Below, piece by piece: positions 16,716 through 27,085 of a stretch of DNA of 64,000 bases. The translations under genes and the position numbers were made by a program. Below the pieces are notes generated by a model. The model was not told the DNA's origin. It saw only the letters and a list, made by a program, of their open reading frames with translations, and did no database searches. The stretch comes from Oscillospiraceae bacterium (lineage in GTDB: Bacteria; Bacillota; Clostridia; Oscillospirales; Oscillospiraceae). The stretch is from positions 40,066 through 104,065 of the forward strand of contig WRAO01000005.1 in assembly GCA_009780175.1 (NCBI GenBank), given 5' to 3'. Within the stretch, counting starts at the first letter, position 1. Every line of letters starts with the position of its first letter.

Positions 16716-17654
16716 TTAGTCAGACGGCTCACGCCGTTTTTTCTGCCGCCACAGAATCATGACAATCGGCACGAAAATCACAGCGCCCACAAATATCCAC
16801 GGGGCAACTGCCACTACAAGAATCAAGAGTCCCCGCCCAAAGCTCTGCATTGCCTGCAAGGAATCGAAAAACGCGGTACCAATGGTCGCGGTGATCGGCT
16901 CCACAATTTCGTCTTCCAACACCTCTGAAATCCAGAGCGTGATCGTGCTATAGGCAACCTGCTGACCCAGATCATTCCGCTGGGCAGTGATTCGCTCAAT
17001 CCGGAAAATAATCTCTCCGAGGCGCGCTTCCAGTTCAATCATATCCGAAAGAGTCTCCGCACGTTCTAACATCGCCAAAATCCGCTCTTCTTGTACCCGA
17101 TAGGAGGCCAAACGCGAGGTGAGGTCGGCATACTGCGCCGAGACGTTCGTCGCCGTCTCGCTCAGATGCGCTACCGTCCCGAGAGTGTCGAGCGCGTGGA
17201 TCGTGGTGCGATATGCCCCGACGGGAATGCGGATTGAGAAATCCGCCCATCTGCCATGCGGGCGCCCCTGCCAATCATAGCCATGCCCCGAGAGATTCGA
17301 GTGCTGAATAAACCCTTGATGTCGCTCAATCAGCGCATGAATCTGTCGGATCGTCTCATCAAACTCCTCCGTCCGGATTGAGGCGCTCGCCTCATGGATA
17401 ATATGGCCCATCTGGGGCGCATTGCCGGAGCCGGTCTGCAAACCAGCGCCAGTATCTGCCGCCATCTCCATCTCGGGCAATGGCATCGGCATCTGAGGCG
17501 GTGACGCAGGCGTTGCGGCTGGCATAGCGGGCGCAGACCCACCCCAAAACGAGGCATCCGCAAGCCAACCATCTGAAGCCGGGGCACTACTCCCACAGGC
17601 CGCAAGTAGAACCACGAACACAAGAATAAGTAGACTCATCCGTTTTCTCATCAT
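16716..17654 (-). CDS. DUF4349-domain lipoprotein
   Basis: A 312-aa lipoprotein. The start at 17654 follows GGAGGGTTCG; the signal peptide ends in the lipobox VVLLAACGS, so the mature protein begins at Cys. A Pro/Met-rich linker follows, then the DUF4349 core (HEASASIRTEEFDETIRQI..., FSIRIPVGAYRTTIHALDTLGTV) with a coiled coil of glutamates and leucines, and a C-terminal transmembrane helix before a basic KKRR tail. It is therefore anchored at both ends. Function is unknown. Confidence 0.88.
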   Translation of the reverse strand: MMRKRMSLLILVFVVLLAACGSSAPASDGWLADASFWGGSAPAMPAATPASPPQMPMPLPEMEMAADTGAGLQTGSGNAPQMGHIIHEASASIRTEEFDETIRQIHALIERHQGFIQHSNLSGHGYDWQGRPHGRWADFSIRIPVGAYRTTIHALDTLGTVAHLSETATNVSAQYADLTSRLASYRVQEERILAMLERAETLSDMIELEARLGEIIFRIERITAQRNDLGQQVAYSTITLWISEVLEDEIVEPITATIGTAFFDSLQAMQSFGRGLLILVVAVAPWIFVGAVIFVPIVMILWRQKKRREPSD

Positions 17655-17714
17655 CGAACCCTCCTTTGTCGCACTAGACGACAAAGATTGCCACTTTGTT
17701 CCCTACGCCCAATG

Positions 17715-17745
17715 AAAAAGCGCCGCCTAATACAGGCGGCGCTTT
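17715..17745 (-). terminator. Terminator of the hydrogenase operon
   Basis: GCGCCGCC/GGCGGCGC with a 7-nt loop; on the minus strand it is followed by TTTTT. It lies 10-40 nt past the hydA stop. Confidence 0.85.
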
Positions 17746-17754
17746 CTGTTGTTC

Positions 17755-19518
17755 CTATTTCTCCGACACAAATCCCGGATATTTCGGACGTTGCTTATAC
17801 TCCGTGTGCAGCCAGTGGTGCGCGTTCTCCCCGCCTGGTTCGCCGATCACATCTTTATAAATCTCCAGCACAAGCGGACTCTCATGCGATTTCTGCACAG
17901 GCCGCGTCTCCACCGCACCTTTGTGCAACGCGCTGCCGCGCATGGCTCTGAGATCATTAAAGTTTGTTGTGAACCCGCTTTGGATCGGTTGCCCGCCGCC
18001 GGTGACACAGCCGCCGGGACAGCCCATAACCTCAATCGCGTGGAATTGTTCGCCCGCCTTGACGCGCTCGAGGAGCGCCGCCGTATTTTTCAGGCCCGAC
18101 ACGACAGCCACCTTCACTGTCGTCCCATCTAAAACATACTCAGCTTCCTTGATCCCCTGTGTGCCGCGCAGTTCGTGGAATTCCACTTTCTCAAGCGGTT
18201 TTCCAGTTACTTTCTCGACCACAGTGCGGAGCGCCGCCTCCATTACGCCGCCGGAGGTACCGAAGATATACCCGGCGCCTGTAGAGATGCCAAACGCAGG
18301 ATCAAAGTCCTCGTCCGGCAGGCTCTGGAAGAGCAGACCGGCATTGGAGATCATACGGCCGAGTTCTCTCGTCGTAATCACCACATCAACATCATTCACA
18401 CCTGGTACCGCCTGCTGATGGTCGCGGCGGATCTCCTCTTTCTTCGCTGTACACGGCATGACCGATACCACAACCAGATTCTTCGGATCAACACCAATTT
18501 TCTTCGCGTAGTAGACCTTCAGCAAAGCGCCGGTCATTTGTTGCGGCGATTTACAGGTCGAGAGGTTCGGCAAAAATTCCGGATAATACTGCTCACAGTA
18601 ACTGACCCAACCTGGACTGCAAGAGGTGATAATCGGCAGATTCTCGCCGGATTGCAAGCGGCCGATCAACTCCGCGCCCTCTTCCATAACAGTGATATCC
18701 GCGCCGACCAGCACGTCAAACACCTCGTTAAACCCGAGCCGACGAAGGGCCGCGACCATCTTGCCCTCTACATTGGTACCGATCGGCATCCCAAAGCATT
18801 CGCCGAGCGCTATACGCACAGCAGGTGCCACAATGGCAACGACATGCTTTGTCTCATCCGCCAGCGCCTCATAGACTGTTGCGGTATCATCCCGCTCAGT
18901 CAGCGCTCCCGTCGGGCAGGATACGATACACTGACCACAGCCCACACAGGCCATCTCACCGAGGTCCCGCTCAAAAGGAGAACCAATATGCGTCGCAAAT
19001 CCGCGATTGTTGGGCCCGATGACCGCAACATCTTGATTTTGTTTGCAGACCGCCGTACAGCGGCGGCAAAGCACACACTTCGAATTATCCCGCGTGAGGC
19101 ACACGCTGGAAGATTCGACTGCCGCCTGCAGATTATCATCCGCAAAACGAAGACCGTCTACGCCGAAGTCAATGGCGAGCTTTTGCAGTTCGCAGTTGAG
19201 ATTACGCACGCAAGTGAGGCAGTCTTTTCTGTGGTTGGAGAGAATGAGCTCCAGAGTCATCCGCCGCGCCTCGCGCACTTTCGGCGTATTGGTGAACACT
19301 TCCATCCCATCCGTAACCGGATAGACACAAGCTGTGACCAATGTTCTCGCGCCCTTGACTTCTACCATACAAATACGGCAAGCGCCGATGGCGTTGATCT
19401 CTTTCAAATAACAAAGCGTCGGAATTTCGATCCCTGCGATCTTCGCCGCCTCAAGAACCGTGGCGTTAGACGCACACTCGATCTCCATACCGTTGATTTT
19501 AACTTTCACTGTATTCAT
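17755..19518 (-). CDS. hydA: [FeFe] hydrogenase catalytic subunit HydA (NAD(P)-linked type)
   Basis: A 587-aa hydrogenase subunit that reduces protons to H2 in a HydABC-type complex. The N-terminal [2Fe-2S] domain (CYLKEINAIGACRIC) precedes a His-Cys [4Fe-4S] region, two [4Fe-4S] motifs (CVLCRRCTAVC, CVGCGQCIVSCP) and the H-cluster domain. Its motifs are L1 TSCSPGW, L2 MPCTAKKEE and L3 EVMGCPGGCVTGGGQP. The second Cys of the textbook L1 (TSCCP) is Ser here. ATG 19518 is preferred over GTG 19527. It lies 12 nt downstream of hydB and is the last gene of the operon. Confidence 0.95.
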   Translation of the reverse strand: MNTVKVKINGMEIECASNATVLEAAKIAGIEIPTLCYLKEINAIGACRICMVEVKGARTLVTACVYPVTDGMEVFTNTPKVREARRMTLELILSNHRKDCLTCVRNLNCELQKLAIDFGVDGLRFADDNLQAAVESSSVCLTRDNSKCVLCRRCTAVCKQNQDVAVIGPNNRGFATHIGSPFERDLGEMACVGCGQCIVSCPTGALTERDDTATVYEALADETKHVVAIVAPAVRIALGECFGMPIGTNVEGKMVAALRRLGFNEVFDVLVGADITVMEEGAELIGRLQSGENLPIITSCSPGWVSYCEQYYPEFLPNLSTCKSPQQMTGALLKVYYAKKIGVDPKNLVVVSVMPCTAKKEEIRRDHQQAVPGVNDVDVVITTRELGRMISNAGLLFQSLPDEDFDPAFGISTGAGYIFGTSGGVMEAALRTVVEKVTGKPLEKVEFHELRGTQGIKEAEYVLDGTTVKVAVVSGLKNTAALLERVKAGEQFHAIEVMGCPGGCVTGGGQPIQSGFTTNFNDLRAMRGSALHKGAVETRPVQKSHESPLVLEIYKDVIGEPGGENAHHWLHTEYKQRPKYPGFVSEK

Positions 19519-19530
19519 CGTCCTCACCCC

Positions 19531-21332
<1,802 letters not shown>

Positions 21333-21360
21333 TCTGTTCATTCCCTTCTGCATGCAAATT

Positions 21361-21741
21361 CTATTTCAAAGTATCCAGAGACCCGACAGTGTATTCCGCA
21401 ACGACATTGCGATTGACCAGGTGCTCCAGCACTACACGCGCCACCTTATCCGGAGTCATCGCTACATAAGTAACCTTCTCTTTGCCTGGCTCAAACACTT
21501 CCACGATGGGCTCGTGCTGACAAAGACCGATGCACCCCGTCTGACCCACGGTAACATTCGTCAGATTTCTCTTTCTCGTCTCTTCCGTAAATGCGTTCAA
21601 TACAGGCCGCGCGCCTGCCGCAATGCCGCAAGTCGCCATGCCGACTACGACGCGGATGTTGTTCTCGTCTTTGTGCCGCAGATCGATTTGATCTCTCATT
21701 TTTTCCCGGATCGCGCGCAGTTCTTCAATGGATTTTGCCAT
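21361..21741 (-). CDS. Thioredoxin-like [2Fe-2S] ferredoxin subunit (HndB-like)
   Basis: A 126-aa protein with a helical N-terminus (SIEELRAIREKMRDQ) and a thioredoxin-like [2Fe-2S] fold with Cys at GMATCGIAAGA and GQTGCIGLCQHEP. HndB-type subunits accompany NADP-reducing and bifurcating hydrogenases, where they probably add an electron-transfer site. It lies between the ATPase gene (12 nt away) and hydB (28 nt) in the same operon. Confidence 0.88.
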   Translation of the reverse strand: MAKSIEELRAIREKMRDQIDLRHKDENNIRVVVGMATCGIAAGARPVLNAFTEETRKRNLTNVTVGQTGCIGLCQHEPIVEVFEPGKEKVTYVAMTPDKVARVVLEHLVNRNVVAEYTVGSLDTLK

Positions 21742-21753
21742 AGTAACGCCTCC

Positions 21754-22305
21754 CTATCTCATTTCGTTTTCGATCGACGCCTCTTGTTCTTGTAAATGCC
21801 CCCGAATCCAGTGGAGCACATCGGGTGCATTTAGGGGTACATCTTCCAAAATTTCGCGAATCTCTCTCGTGTCAAATGTAAGCGTTTGCGTATCTGTCTC
21901 ATAGCGGTAGAGAAAATCCACATCCGGCGCGCCCTGTACCAAAGTGACGAGTGTCTCCACCATATCCCCCAAGGGCGGGGTGTCAATGTGGGCGCGGGCG
22001 AAGATACCACGAATCGTAGTGCCTTGTCCCGGCGTACTTTCTATGGAAAGCGAACCGCCTGTCTGCTCTGCCGCCATCTGAAAGAGCGGAATGCCCATCC
22101 CCATCTTCCGCGTGGTCCGCGTGGTGACAAATGGCTCCGTCACCCGTGCCAACAGGGCCGCGTCCATCCCATATCCATCGTCCGCTATGGTGATTTCCAA
22201 TACGTCCTCAGACACACTGTCCTTCACGGAAATTTGAATGCACTTCGCCTCCGCGCGGAGGGAGTTTTGGACCAGGTCCAATATGTGCAGAGAGAGCTCT
22301 TTCAT
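21754..22305 (-). CDS. GHKL-type ATPase (histidine-kinase-like) of the hydrogenase operon
   Basis: A 183-aa protein with a stand-alone HATPase_c domain. The N box is in HILDLVQNSLRAEA, the G1 box is ADDGYGMD, and the G2 region is KMGMGIPLFQMAAEQTGG. There is no phospho-acceptor His domain and no sensor domain. Such ATPases recur in clostridial hydrogenase operons; by analogy with SpoIIAB it could phosphorylate or sequester a partner. The residues after about 115 form an extra domain of unknown fold. It lies 7 nt after hydC. Confidence 0.85.
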   Translation of the reverse strand: MKELSLHILDLVQNSLRAEAKCIQISVKDSVSEDVLEITIADDGYGMDAALLARVTEPFVTTRTTRKMGMGIPLFQMAAEQTGGSLSIESTPGQGTTIRGIFARAHIDTPPLGDMVETLVTLVQGAPDVDFLYRYETDTQTLTFDTREIREILEDVPLNAPDVLHWIRGHLQEQEASIENEMR

Positions 22306-22312
22306 CAGGGCC

Positions 22313-22831
22313 TTACGCCTTTCCTTTTGCCTCTTCTTCGATGTAACGATCGATCACAGGCTCAATTTCGCCTCTGTTCAGTTTCCCGTATACGTCATCG
22401 TTGATAGTCAAAACCGGAGCCAGTCCGCAAGCGCCGATGCAACGGGTCGCTTCTACCGAGATTTTCCCATCATCGGTGATCTCCCCGGATTTACAGCAGA
22501 CCTTTTGGCTGATATCGTCCAAAATGTCCCCCGCGCCTCTGACATAGCAAGCAGTTCCCATACAGACAGCGATATTGATCTTGCCTTTTGGATTCATGGT
22601 AAATTGCGAATAAAAAGACGCAATTCCATACACCTCAGTCAGGGGAATGTCCAGTCCTTCTGCGATCATGATCTGAACTTCCTCCGGCAAGTACCCATAA
22701 ATCTCTTGGGCTGCTTGCATCACCGGCATGGTCGCTCCTACTTGGCCCTTTTGCGCTTCAATGACGGCTTTCAGCTTCGCTTCCTGCTCTGCTGTTCCGG
22801 TAAACGGAACTGATGTCTTTTTGTTTGGCAT
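22313..22831 (-). CDS. hydC: Hydrogenase subunit HydC (NuoE-like, [2Fe-2S])
   Basis: A 172-aa thioredoxin-like [2Fe-2S] protein, first gene of the hydC-ATPase-hndB-hydB-hydA operon. Cluster ligands are at CMGTACYVRG and RCIGACGLAP. The helical N-terminus (YLPEEVQIMIAEGLDIPLTEVYGIASFYSQF) is typical of NuoE. It carries electrons between HydB and HydA. A GAAGGAGG site lies upstream. Confidence 0.94.
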   Translation of the reverse strand: MPNKKTSVPFTGTAEQEAKLKAVIEAQKGQVGATMPVMQAAQEIYGYLPEEVQIMIAEGLDIPLTEVYGIASFYSQFTMNPKGKINIAVCMGTACYVRGAGDILDDISQKVCCKSGEITDDGKISVEATRCIGACGLAPVLTINDDVYGKLNRGEIEPVIDRYIEEEAKGKA

Positions 22832-22873
22832 CGTTTATGCGCCTCCTTCGTGATTTTTTTAACGACAAGAGAT

Positions 22874-22902
22874 ATTATAACATGGCCGTCTGAAAAAGTA
22901 CA
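22874..22902 (-). promoter_or_regulatory. Promoter of the hydCBA operon
   Basis: An extended -10, TGTTATAAT (TATAAT at 22874-22879 read on minus), lies about 45 nt upstream of hydC, with a weak -35 (TGTACT) 17 nt further up. Confidence 0.6.
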
Positions 22903-22920
22903 GCCCTGATTCTCAGCAAT

Positions 22921-23655
22921 TTATAGGAAAATGCCCGGATCTTCCCGGCTCGCCTCTATGGCCTGAATCACACCCCGCGCCGAACAGGTCTGCAGGCAGA
23001 TTTTTCGCTTTGGATCAGGGATCTGCTCCAAACTGTGCGCGTCCGAATTCACCATGTGCCGCAACGCTATCCCGTGGGCTTGCAGAAAAGTTTCCCTGTC
23101 ACAATTTGCCGTAAGCTCCATCGCGGGAAATTGCATCGTCGGGTCATAAAATCCAAGATTGGAGAGGAGGGAAAACGAGTGCCGATCCACATGGGCCGGG
23201 ATCGCCGTCCCACCGTAGGATCGCACCAAGTCATATACCTCATAAATACCAATATCCGCAGCCGAGATAAGCAGCCTCTCTTCTTCGCCCACCGTCTGAT
23301 CCTGCTCGTCCATCAGCAGCTGCTTTCCAAAAATATCGCTCCTGTTTCGGACATCCGGCAGTGTTGTATACACATGCCGACCAAATGCCTCCGCAGCTTC
23401 TATATCCGGCAAAAAACAGAGGACATGTACTTCCTCCCGCGTGCAAAGCTCCATCGCCGGAATAGCGAGGATGCCCACCTCTTTGGCCGCCGCGAGGATG
23501 GCTTTACAGTTGCGGGTAGAGTTATGGTCCGCCACCGCGATAAGCTCATAGCCCGCCAGCGCCATCATGCCGACGATGTTCTGGGGCGTCATCTCCTCAT
23601 CGCCACAAGGGGAGAGACAACTGTGGAGATGCAAATCGTAATACAGTTCAGCCAT
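22921..23655 (-). CDS. PHP-domain phosphoesterase
   Basis: A 244-aa metal-dependent phosphoesterase. PHP motifs are DLHLHSCLSPCGDE at the N-terminus, ADHNST, HVDRHSFSLL and NSDAHSLEQI. These supply the His/Asp ligands of a trinuclear metal site. The substrate is unknown; related proteins hydrolyse small phosphates or nucleotides. The ATG overlaps the stop of the upstream DRTGG gene by one base (TGATG), so the two are coupled. It is the last gene of the putative signalling module. Confidence 0.9.
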   Translation of the reverse strand: MAELYYDLHLHSCLSPCGDEEMTPQNIVGMMALAGYELIAVADHNSTRNCKAILAAAKEVGILAIPAMELCTREEVHVLCFLPDIEAAEAFGRHVYTTLPDVRNRSDIFGKQLLMDEQDQTVGEEERLLISAADIGIYEVYDLVRSYGGTAIPAHVDRHSFSLLSNLGFYDPTMQFPAMELTANCDRETFLQAHGIALRHMVNSDAHSLEQIPDPKRKICLQTCSARGVIQAIEASREDPGIFL

Positions 23656-24002
23656 CACACGCTCTGCTTGTCCGCAAGGAGCACACCGAGGCGGCAAGAT
23701 AGCTCATACGTAGACAGGGGAGTACTCAATAGGGGAAGCCCACGCGCCTCAGCCTGTTTCTGCAATGCCTCATCCGGCGCTACGCTTTCCGTGAGCACTA
23801 CGGCAGCCACATCCGCCATCAGCGCAACCGCCGCCACGTTCTGATTGGACATAATCGTCATCCAAACAGAACCGCTCTGCGCACGCCCCATCACCCAACT
23901 AAGCATATCTCCCGCATAGCCTCCTGTGACGGGAATTTCGAGGTCCGCATCTGGAACCCAGTTCTTCAGTTCCAATTGATCTACGAGTTCTCTAACCGTC
24001 AT
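23655..24002 (-). CDS. DRTGG-domain protein (second copy)
   Basis: A 115-aa protein consisting essentially of one DRTGG-type domain: LKNWVPDADLEIPVTGGYAGDMLSWVMG at the N-terminus and AVVLTESVAPDE later. DRTGG domains are associated with regulatory contexts (CBS proteins, phosphotransacetylase) and probably bind a small ligand. It starts 10 nt after AGGAG and lies 16 nt after the hydrogenase-like gene. Confidence 0.82.
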   Translation of the reverse strand: MTVRELVDQLELKNWVPDADLEIPVTGGYAGDMLSWVMGRAQSGSVWMTIMSNQNVAAVALMADVAAVVLTESVAPDEALQKQAEARGLPLLSTPLSTYELSCRLGVLLADKQSV

Positions 24003-24018
24003 ATGTACACCGCTCCTT

Positions 24019-25326
24019 TTACTCGTCTTTCTCTGCGCCCTTCCGAAACGGGGGAGGCAGATAGTCGTCAGCATTTCTGCTCGCTGTAATGCTCTGCATC
24101 CGCTCTCGCACACGGAAAATGCAGTCGTCCTCCGAGGCAAAGCCCTGGACCACATCCTCCGCCAAAGCTCTGCAGCAGGGCGTTCCGCAAGAGCCGCAGT
24201 CTAACCCGGGCAATTCCGCAAGCAAAGCGCTGATCTTCTGGTAACGCTCTAACGCGTCCGCACGGTCTTCCGCAAGCTGCCAGACAGAGTTTGCCTCAAA
24301 CAATTTATCAGACAAAAACCGCTCCTGCTGCAAATGCTCCGGTGGCAACGTATTCTGAGACACCGGCATCCCCTTCATCAACTGCCGAATGCGCGCCTTT
24401 GCCACATAGGGGTTTTCCACAGTCAAACATCCTCCCACACAGCCCTGATTGCACGCGCCGAGTTCTAAAAACTGCACGTGACTCAGTTTTCCGTCTTCCA
24501 CCTCTTCCAGCACCTGAATCACATGCTCAATCCCGTCCACCGACAAATGTTGCTCCAGCGAAAGGGACGACGATTCCCCCCCGGAGACAGCCCAGCCAAC
24601 ACCCGCCATCCCGCTTTGCAAAAGGTCCGGCACATCTTCACGCCGCATATGGCTAAGGAGTTTTTTATAGACCTCCGCCATAGAAAATGCACCATCAATG
24701 ACGCGGTGATGCAGATGCCCCGGCGCGTGGATGGCCGTCACTTTCGCGGGACAGGGTGTGATGAAAAATATCCCGATCTGCTCCGGCAGAAGGCCCGTCC
24801 GCTCTGCAGCTTCTTCTCTGGCGTGAATCGCCGCAAGCTCCATAGGCGCGATGTGCCTTGCGAGATTCCCAACCATCTTCGGAAAGCGCGTGCGAATCAA
24901 GCGCACAACAGCAGGGCAGGCCGACGAAATCAGCGGCGCCTCAAATGACTCTTCTGCCAGCACATGCCGCGTGATCGCCGAGAGCATCTCCGCCCCTTTC
25001 GCCACCTCATACACATGGTCAAACCCAATATTTAAGAGCCCGCCAAGAACCTGGTTGATATCCTCTAAGTTATGAAACTGCCCATAGAGAGACGGTGCCG
25101 GGAGCGCAACGGTATATTGGAAATCCGCAAGGCGCGTCAGAGGATCATACACCGCCTTTTTGGCATTGTGCGGACAAACGCGAATACACTGCCCACAATC
25201 AATGCATCGCTCATCTATAATCGTCGCCCTGCCGCGGCGTACGCGAATCGCCTCCGTCGGGCACTGCTTAATGCAAGTCGTACATCCCTTGCATTTCTCT
25301 TTCATCAGGGTAACTGCGTGTTGCAT
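24019..25326 (-). CDS. [FeFe]-hydrogenase-like iron-sulfur protein, probable sensor
   Basis: A 435-aa protein: two N-terminal [4Fe-4S] motifs (CKGCTTCIKQCP, CIDCGQCIRVCP), an Fe-hydrogenase large-chain domain and a C-terminal Cys cluster (CGSCGTPCC ... DDC). The H-cluster motifs are altered: L1 reads SSACPAV (the proton-relay Cys of TSCCP is Ala), L2 reads TPCPAKVTA and L3 reads GACNQGCVGG. The four cluster-binding Cys seem kept while catalytic residues are lost, as in sensory hydrogenases. It lies between an ATPase gene and a DRTGG gene, suggesting H2- or redox-sensing with output through those proteins. There is no PAS domain. Confidence 0.85.
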   Translation of the reverse strand: MQHAVTLMKEKCKGCTTCIKQCPTEAIRVRRGRATIIDERCIDCGQCIRVCPHNAKKAVYDPLTRLADFQYTVALPAPSLYGQFHNLEDINQVLGGLLNIGFDHVYEVAKGAEMLSAITRHVLAEESFEAPLISSACPAVVRLIRTRFPKMVGNLARHIAPMELAAIHAREEAAERTGLLPEQIGIFFITPCPAKVTAIHAPGHLHHRVIDGAFSMAEVYKKLLSHMRREDVPDLLQSGMAGVGWAVSGGESSSLSLEQHLSVDGIEHVIQVLEEVEDGKLSHVQFLELGACNQGCVGGCLTVENPYVAKARIRQLMKGMPVSQNTLPPEHLQQERFLSDKLFEANSVWQLAEDRADALERYQKISALLAELPGLDCGSCGTPCCRALAEDVVQGFASEDDCIFRVRERMQSITASRNADDYLPPPFRKGAEKDE

Positions 25327-25337
25327 CTCGTCCCCCC

Positions 25338-25763
25338 TTATCCGCTCGGCACAACCCGAATGGTCAAGGTAGTGCCCACCCCAACCTCCGAGGCAATATG
25401 TAACTGGTCAGAATGCCGCTTTATATTGGGAAGTCCCATGCCCGCCCCAAAGCCCAGTTCACGAATGGCCTGTGTCGCGGTGGAGAACCCCTCCTGCATC
25501 GCCTGTTCAATATCCGGGATGCCGGGACCCGTGTCCCGCAATACCAGTTCAATGCTGCATTCCTCGACCCAAACGTCTACCGTGCCTCCATTTGCGTGAA
25601 TAATCATATTGATCTCACCCTCATACATGCATATGGCGACCCGGCGCACGGTATCACTATCAAAATTAAGTTGTTTCAATACGCGCTTCACATCGCTCGA
25701 AGCTTCGCCTGCCGCGTGAAAATCGCTCCCGTCGATCTCGTAATACAGATGCAGCTTGCTCAT
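25338..25763 (-). CDS. Anti-sigma-like ATPase (HATPase_c) of the signalling module
   Basis: A 141-aa GHKL ATPase resembling SpoIIAB/RsbW. It shows MYEGEINMIIHAN (N box), RDTGPGIPD (G1 box) and GFGAGMGLPNIKRHSD (G2 region). A kinase or anti-sigma function is inferred from fold alone. It is tightly packed between the first DRTGG gene (3 nt) and the hydrogenase-like gene (11 nt), so the encoded proteins probably work together. Confidence 0.87.
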   Translation of the reverse strand: MSKLHLYYEIDGSDFHAAGEASSDVKRVLKQLNFDSDTVRRVAICMYEGEINMIIHANGGTVDVWVEECSIELVLRDTGPGIPDIEQAMQEGFSTATQAIRELGFGAGMGLPNIKRHSDQLHIASEVGVGTTLTIRVVPSG

Positions 25764-25766
25764 AGG

Positions 25767-26117
25767 CTATCTGCCCTCATCTTGGAACAGTCCGCCGCTG
25801 TAAAGCTTCCCACAGGCGGAGTACATAGGATATTTCGTCGCCATGAGGACAATGTCCTTGTCTTTCGCGAGGTTCACGATCTGCTCGTCCGGCGTCTTCC
25901 CGCGCACGATAACTACACAGCACATATCCATCATCTCCGCCGTGCGGATCACCTGCGGATTTAAAAGCCCCGTCAGCAAAACAGATTGATTCTTGACAAA
26001 AGCCAGCACATCGCTCATCAGATCAGACCCACAAGCCGCGTGAACTTCTCGGTCGAGATGTTCCTCGCCGCTAAAAACGCTTGCGTCCAAAATGTCTTTT
26101 ACTTCCCGAAGTCGCAT
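25767..26117 (-). CDS. DRTGG-domain protein (first copy)
   Basis: A 116-aa single-domain protein. MRLREVKDILDASVFSGEE is followed by ACGSDLMSDVLAFVKN, which is the region around the DRTGG signature in relatives, and VIVRGKTPDEQIVNLAKD. The ATG at 26117 follows AGAGGTG; an upstream ATG at 26135 lacks a ribosome site. It is the first gene of the module, under a good sigma-A promoter. Confidence 0.82.
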   Translation of the reverse strand: MRLREVKDILDASVFSGEEHLDREVHAACGSDLMSDVLAFVKNQSVLLTGLLNPQVIRTAEMMDMCCVVIVRGKTPDEQIVNLAKDKDIVLMATKYPMYSACGKLYSGGLFQDEGR

Positions 26118-26159
26118 AAAGCACACCTCTTTCAAATAAGTGGGATATCCATGCCCTAT

Positions 26160-26188
26160 ATTATACGATAACTACAGGAGATTTTCAA
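26160..26188 (-). promoter_or_regulatory. Promoter of the DRTGG-ATPase-hydrogenase-like-DRTGG-PHP operon
   Basis: TTGAAA (26183-26188) and TATAAT (26160-26165) with a 17-nt spacer on the minus strand, about 45 nt before the first gene. It is separate from the hydCBA promoter. Confidence 0.8.
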
Positions 26189-26192
26189 TGTG

Positions 26193-26224
26193 AAAAAAGG
26201 AGGGCGCTCTCTGTAGCGCCCTCC
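26193..26224 (-). terminator. Terminator of the SLH-protein gene
   Basis: GGAGGGCGCT/AGCGCCCTCC, followed on the minus strand by six T. Confidence 0.85.
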
Positions 26225-26266
26225 CCTACTGTTATTATTAAATTTTACAAACCAAGAAAAATATAT

Positions 26267-27064
26267 TTACACAAAATGCATCCACCGCACAGTCCAATCC
26301 GGCGCGCGGCGGAGTTCGTGCTGACTCGTCGCCGCCAGAACAGCCGCAAAATACCACTCATACACGCTCACATCCAAAAAATTGCGCGCAGCGCCGAGAT
26401 TCTCAACCTCTACATGCTCCAAATCCCGCATAGAGGTAACCCGTCCCAAAATGCGATTGACAATGGTCGCCACTTCGGCCCGTGTAATAGGTGTCAACGG
26501 CCGGAAATAGCCGCCAGCCCCGAAGACCCACCCTTTCTGATACGCCGTGTAGATGTAGGGCCTCGCCCAAGGGAAAGTCTGCTCCCAGTCCAGAAACGGA
26601 GCCGGTTCGCTGATCTCATAAGCCCCATCCACTCGCACCAAGGCCGCAACGACCTCATCTCTGCGCATCGCATATCCCGGTCGAAATCGCGGATATGGAT
26701 GTATCGCATTCGGCGGACTACCCAAAATCAGGCCCTCATGATAGGCCCAGGCCACATAATAGAAAAACCAATCGTCCGGGTGGACATCGACAAAGAAGTC
26801 AAAGGCCTCCATCCCCGCCGGCAATTCTCCCGGTACAAAGTCCGTGATAAAGGTCCGCGCAAGGATCGCCGACACCTCGGCCCGCGTGATATTCGCCATC
26901 GGCCGGAAGTTACCATAGGTGTCTCCCTGCATATAGGCCAGATGGAGTTCCGTCCACTCAAATTCCGGCATTTCTTCCATCTCTGGCTCGGTATACGCCA
27001 GCACAGGCGGAACAAGCCCCACAAGGAGCAACACGATCAGGAACAAGACAAAAAAACGCTTCAT
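26267..27064 (-). CDS. S-layer homology (SLH) domain protein
   Basis: A 265-aa exported protein. A signal peptide (MKRFFVLFLIVLLLVGLVPPVLA) is followed by three SLH modules, recognisable from TYGNFRPMANITRAEVSAILAR, FRPGYAMRRDEVVAAL and YFRPLTPITRAEVATIVNRIL. SLH triplets bind pyruvylated wall polymers, so this is a surface protein with little besides its anchor. The start at 27064 follows AAAGGGA. It lies 21 nt after valS on the same strand. Confidence 0.9.
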   Translation of the reverse strand: MKRFFVLFLIVLLLVGLVPPVLAYTEPEMEEMPEFEWTELHLAYMQGDTYGNFRPMANITRAEVSAILARTFITDFVPGELPAGMEAFDFFVDVHPDDWFFYYVAWAYHEGLILGSPPNAIHPYPRFRPGYAMRRDEVVAALVRVDGAYEISEPAPFLDWEQTFPWARPYIYTAYQKGWVFGAGGYFRPLTPITRAEVATIVNRILGRVTSMRDLEHVEVENLGAARNFLDVSVYEWYFAAVLAATSQHELRRAPDWTVRWMHFV

Positions 27065-27085
27065 GACATATCCCTTTCTCACCAA

